NCBI GenBank assembly: GCA_007134165.1
Contig: SLLJ01000016.1
Coordinates: forward strand, 1-5,678
DNA from: Nitriliruptoraceae bacterium
GTDB lineage: Bacteria > Actinomycetota > Nitriliruptoria > Nitriliruptorales > Nitriliruptoraceae
Reading direction: 5' to 3'
DNA: 5,678 nt
This document shows positions 5,116 through 5,678 of the stretch, piece after piece; position 1 is the stretch's first letter; the number at the start of each line of letters is the position of its first letter. Under the pieces are notes generated by a model. It ran no database searches, was not told the DNA's origin, and saw only the letters and a program-made list of their open reading frames with translations. The position numbers and the translations under genes were made by a program.

Positions 5116-5670
5116 GTGAGCCAGAGCGTGGTGCTGTACGGGATGATGGGTGTGGGCAAGTCGACCGTGGCCCGCGAGCTCGGCGCACGGCTGGGACGTC
5201 GGGTGGCCGACAGCGACGACGAGCTACGTCGCTGGACCGGCCGGTCGATCCCCGAACTGTTCACCGCCCATGGCGTGGCTGGTTTTCGTGATCTCGAACG
5301 CCAGGTCATCGAGGAGCTCGCCCGGTTCCACGACCTGGTCATCGCGGTGGGCGGCGGGGCGGTGCTGCGCGATGACAACGTCGCCTCGCTGCTGCTGACC
5401 GGGGTGCTCGTGCACCTGCGCGCGCCCGCCGACGTGCTCGTCACCAGGCTGCGTGCTGAGGCCGACGACCGCCCGCTGCTCGCCGGAGACGACCTCGACG
5501 CCACGGTGCGCGCCACCTCGGCGTTGCGGGCCGCACGCTATGCCGAAGTGGCCGACGTCACCATCGACGCGGACCGCGACCTCGAGGTGGTGGTCGACGA
5601 GGTGCTGGCCTGGTGCCTGGCGCAGGGCGACGTGCTCACTCCCTCCGAGCACGAGCAGGTGATGCGATGA
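5116..5670 (+). CDS. aroK: Shikimate kinase
   Basis: The enzyme transfers a phosphate from ATP to the 3-hydroxyl of shikimate, the fifth step of the shikimate pathway to chorismate and aromatic amino acids; it is cytoplasmic. The GTG at 5116 (184 aa) is preceded by GGGAG (5106-5110) at 5 bases. An in-frame ATG at 5047 would add 23 Pro-rich residues before the nucleotide-binding strand and has no good site. Walker A is GMMGVGKST (9-17). The shikimate-contacting residues seen in the family are present: Asp34 in ADSDDE, Arg58 in GFRDLE, GGG at 79-81, the lid Arg119 in RPLL, and Arg138 in the ALRAARY helix. Length is normal for a monofunctional AroK. Its TGA overlaps the next start as ATGA, indicating translational coupling with the following gene. 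The call is secure. Confidence 0.96.
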   Translation: MSQSVVLYGMMGVGKSTVARELGARLGRRVADSDDELRRWTGRSIPELFTAHGVAGFRDLERQVIEELARFHDLVIAVGGGAVLRDDNVASLLLTGVLVHLRAPADVLVTRLRAEADDRPLLAGDDLDATVRATSALRAARYAEVADVTIDADRDLEVVVDEVLAWCLAQGDVLTPSEHEQVMR

Positions 5671-5678
5671 GCGCGACC
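5667..5678 (+). CDS. Start of the next gene, probably 3-dehydroquinate synthase (partial)
   Basis: An ATG at 5667 overlaps the aroK stop codon in an ATGA arrangement and opens MSAT before the window ends. GAGCAGGTG at 5654-5662 could serve as a weak ribosome binding site. The identity is inferred only from the very common actinobacterial order aroK-aroB; four residues carry no family information. Confidence 0.5.

Noticed and set aside
4827..5516. Minus-strand open frame spanning the Nudix and aroK genes
   Set aside because: Ser/Arg/Thr-rich shadow crossing two well-identified genes and their spacer.

Overview
The window is GC-rich, with strong G/C preference at third codon positions and GTG starts beside ATG. 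It carries a DUF2510 protein, a family largely confined to Actinobacteria (Actinomycetota), so the source is most likely an actinobacterium. The exact lineage cannot be fixed from this stretch. All five complete genes I can support lie on the + strand. I found no tRNA, rRNA, CRISPR array, insertion sequence or phage gene.

Layout: (1) 147-1067, an exported or membrane-anchored zinc N-acetylmuramoyl-L-alanine amidase (PGRP/type-2 fold) on a Pro/Glu-rich stalk. (2) 1068-1601, a gap of about 530 bases with an orphan perfect Shine-Dalgarno, coding-like fragments that change frame, and a hairpin-rich leader. (3) 1602-2951, a multi-pass membrane protein of unknown function with a long disordered tail. 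(4) 2952-3198, a spacer with a large inverted repeat after the stop codon and a cluster of perfect hairpins just ahead of the next ribosome binding site. (5) 3199-4176, a DUF2510 single-pass membrane protein whose C-terminal half looks like an extracytoplasmic SPOR-like domain. (6) 4177-4572, a gap with a terminator-like hairpin and a possible decayed minus-strand gene end. (7) 4573-5013, a Nudix hydrolase. (8) 5116-5670, shikimate kinase (aroK), whose stop overlaps the ATG of the next gene, probably aroB, cut off by the window edge.

Two themes emerge. The first three genes are an envelope-related set: a wall hydrolase, an integral membrane protein and a membrane-anchored protein with a possible peptidoglycan-binding domain. 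They are separated by long spacers with their own signals, so they look like separate transcription units rather than one operon. The right end is metabolic: a house-cleaning Nudix enzyme followed by the start of an aroK-aroB shikimate operon. I did not find a clearly new biological system. The best leads are the hairpin cluster before the DUF2510 gene, the DUF2510/SPOR-like architecture, and the two gaps with apparent gene remains.
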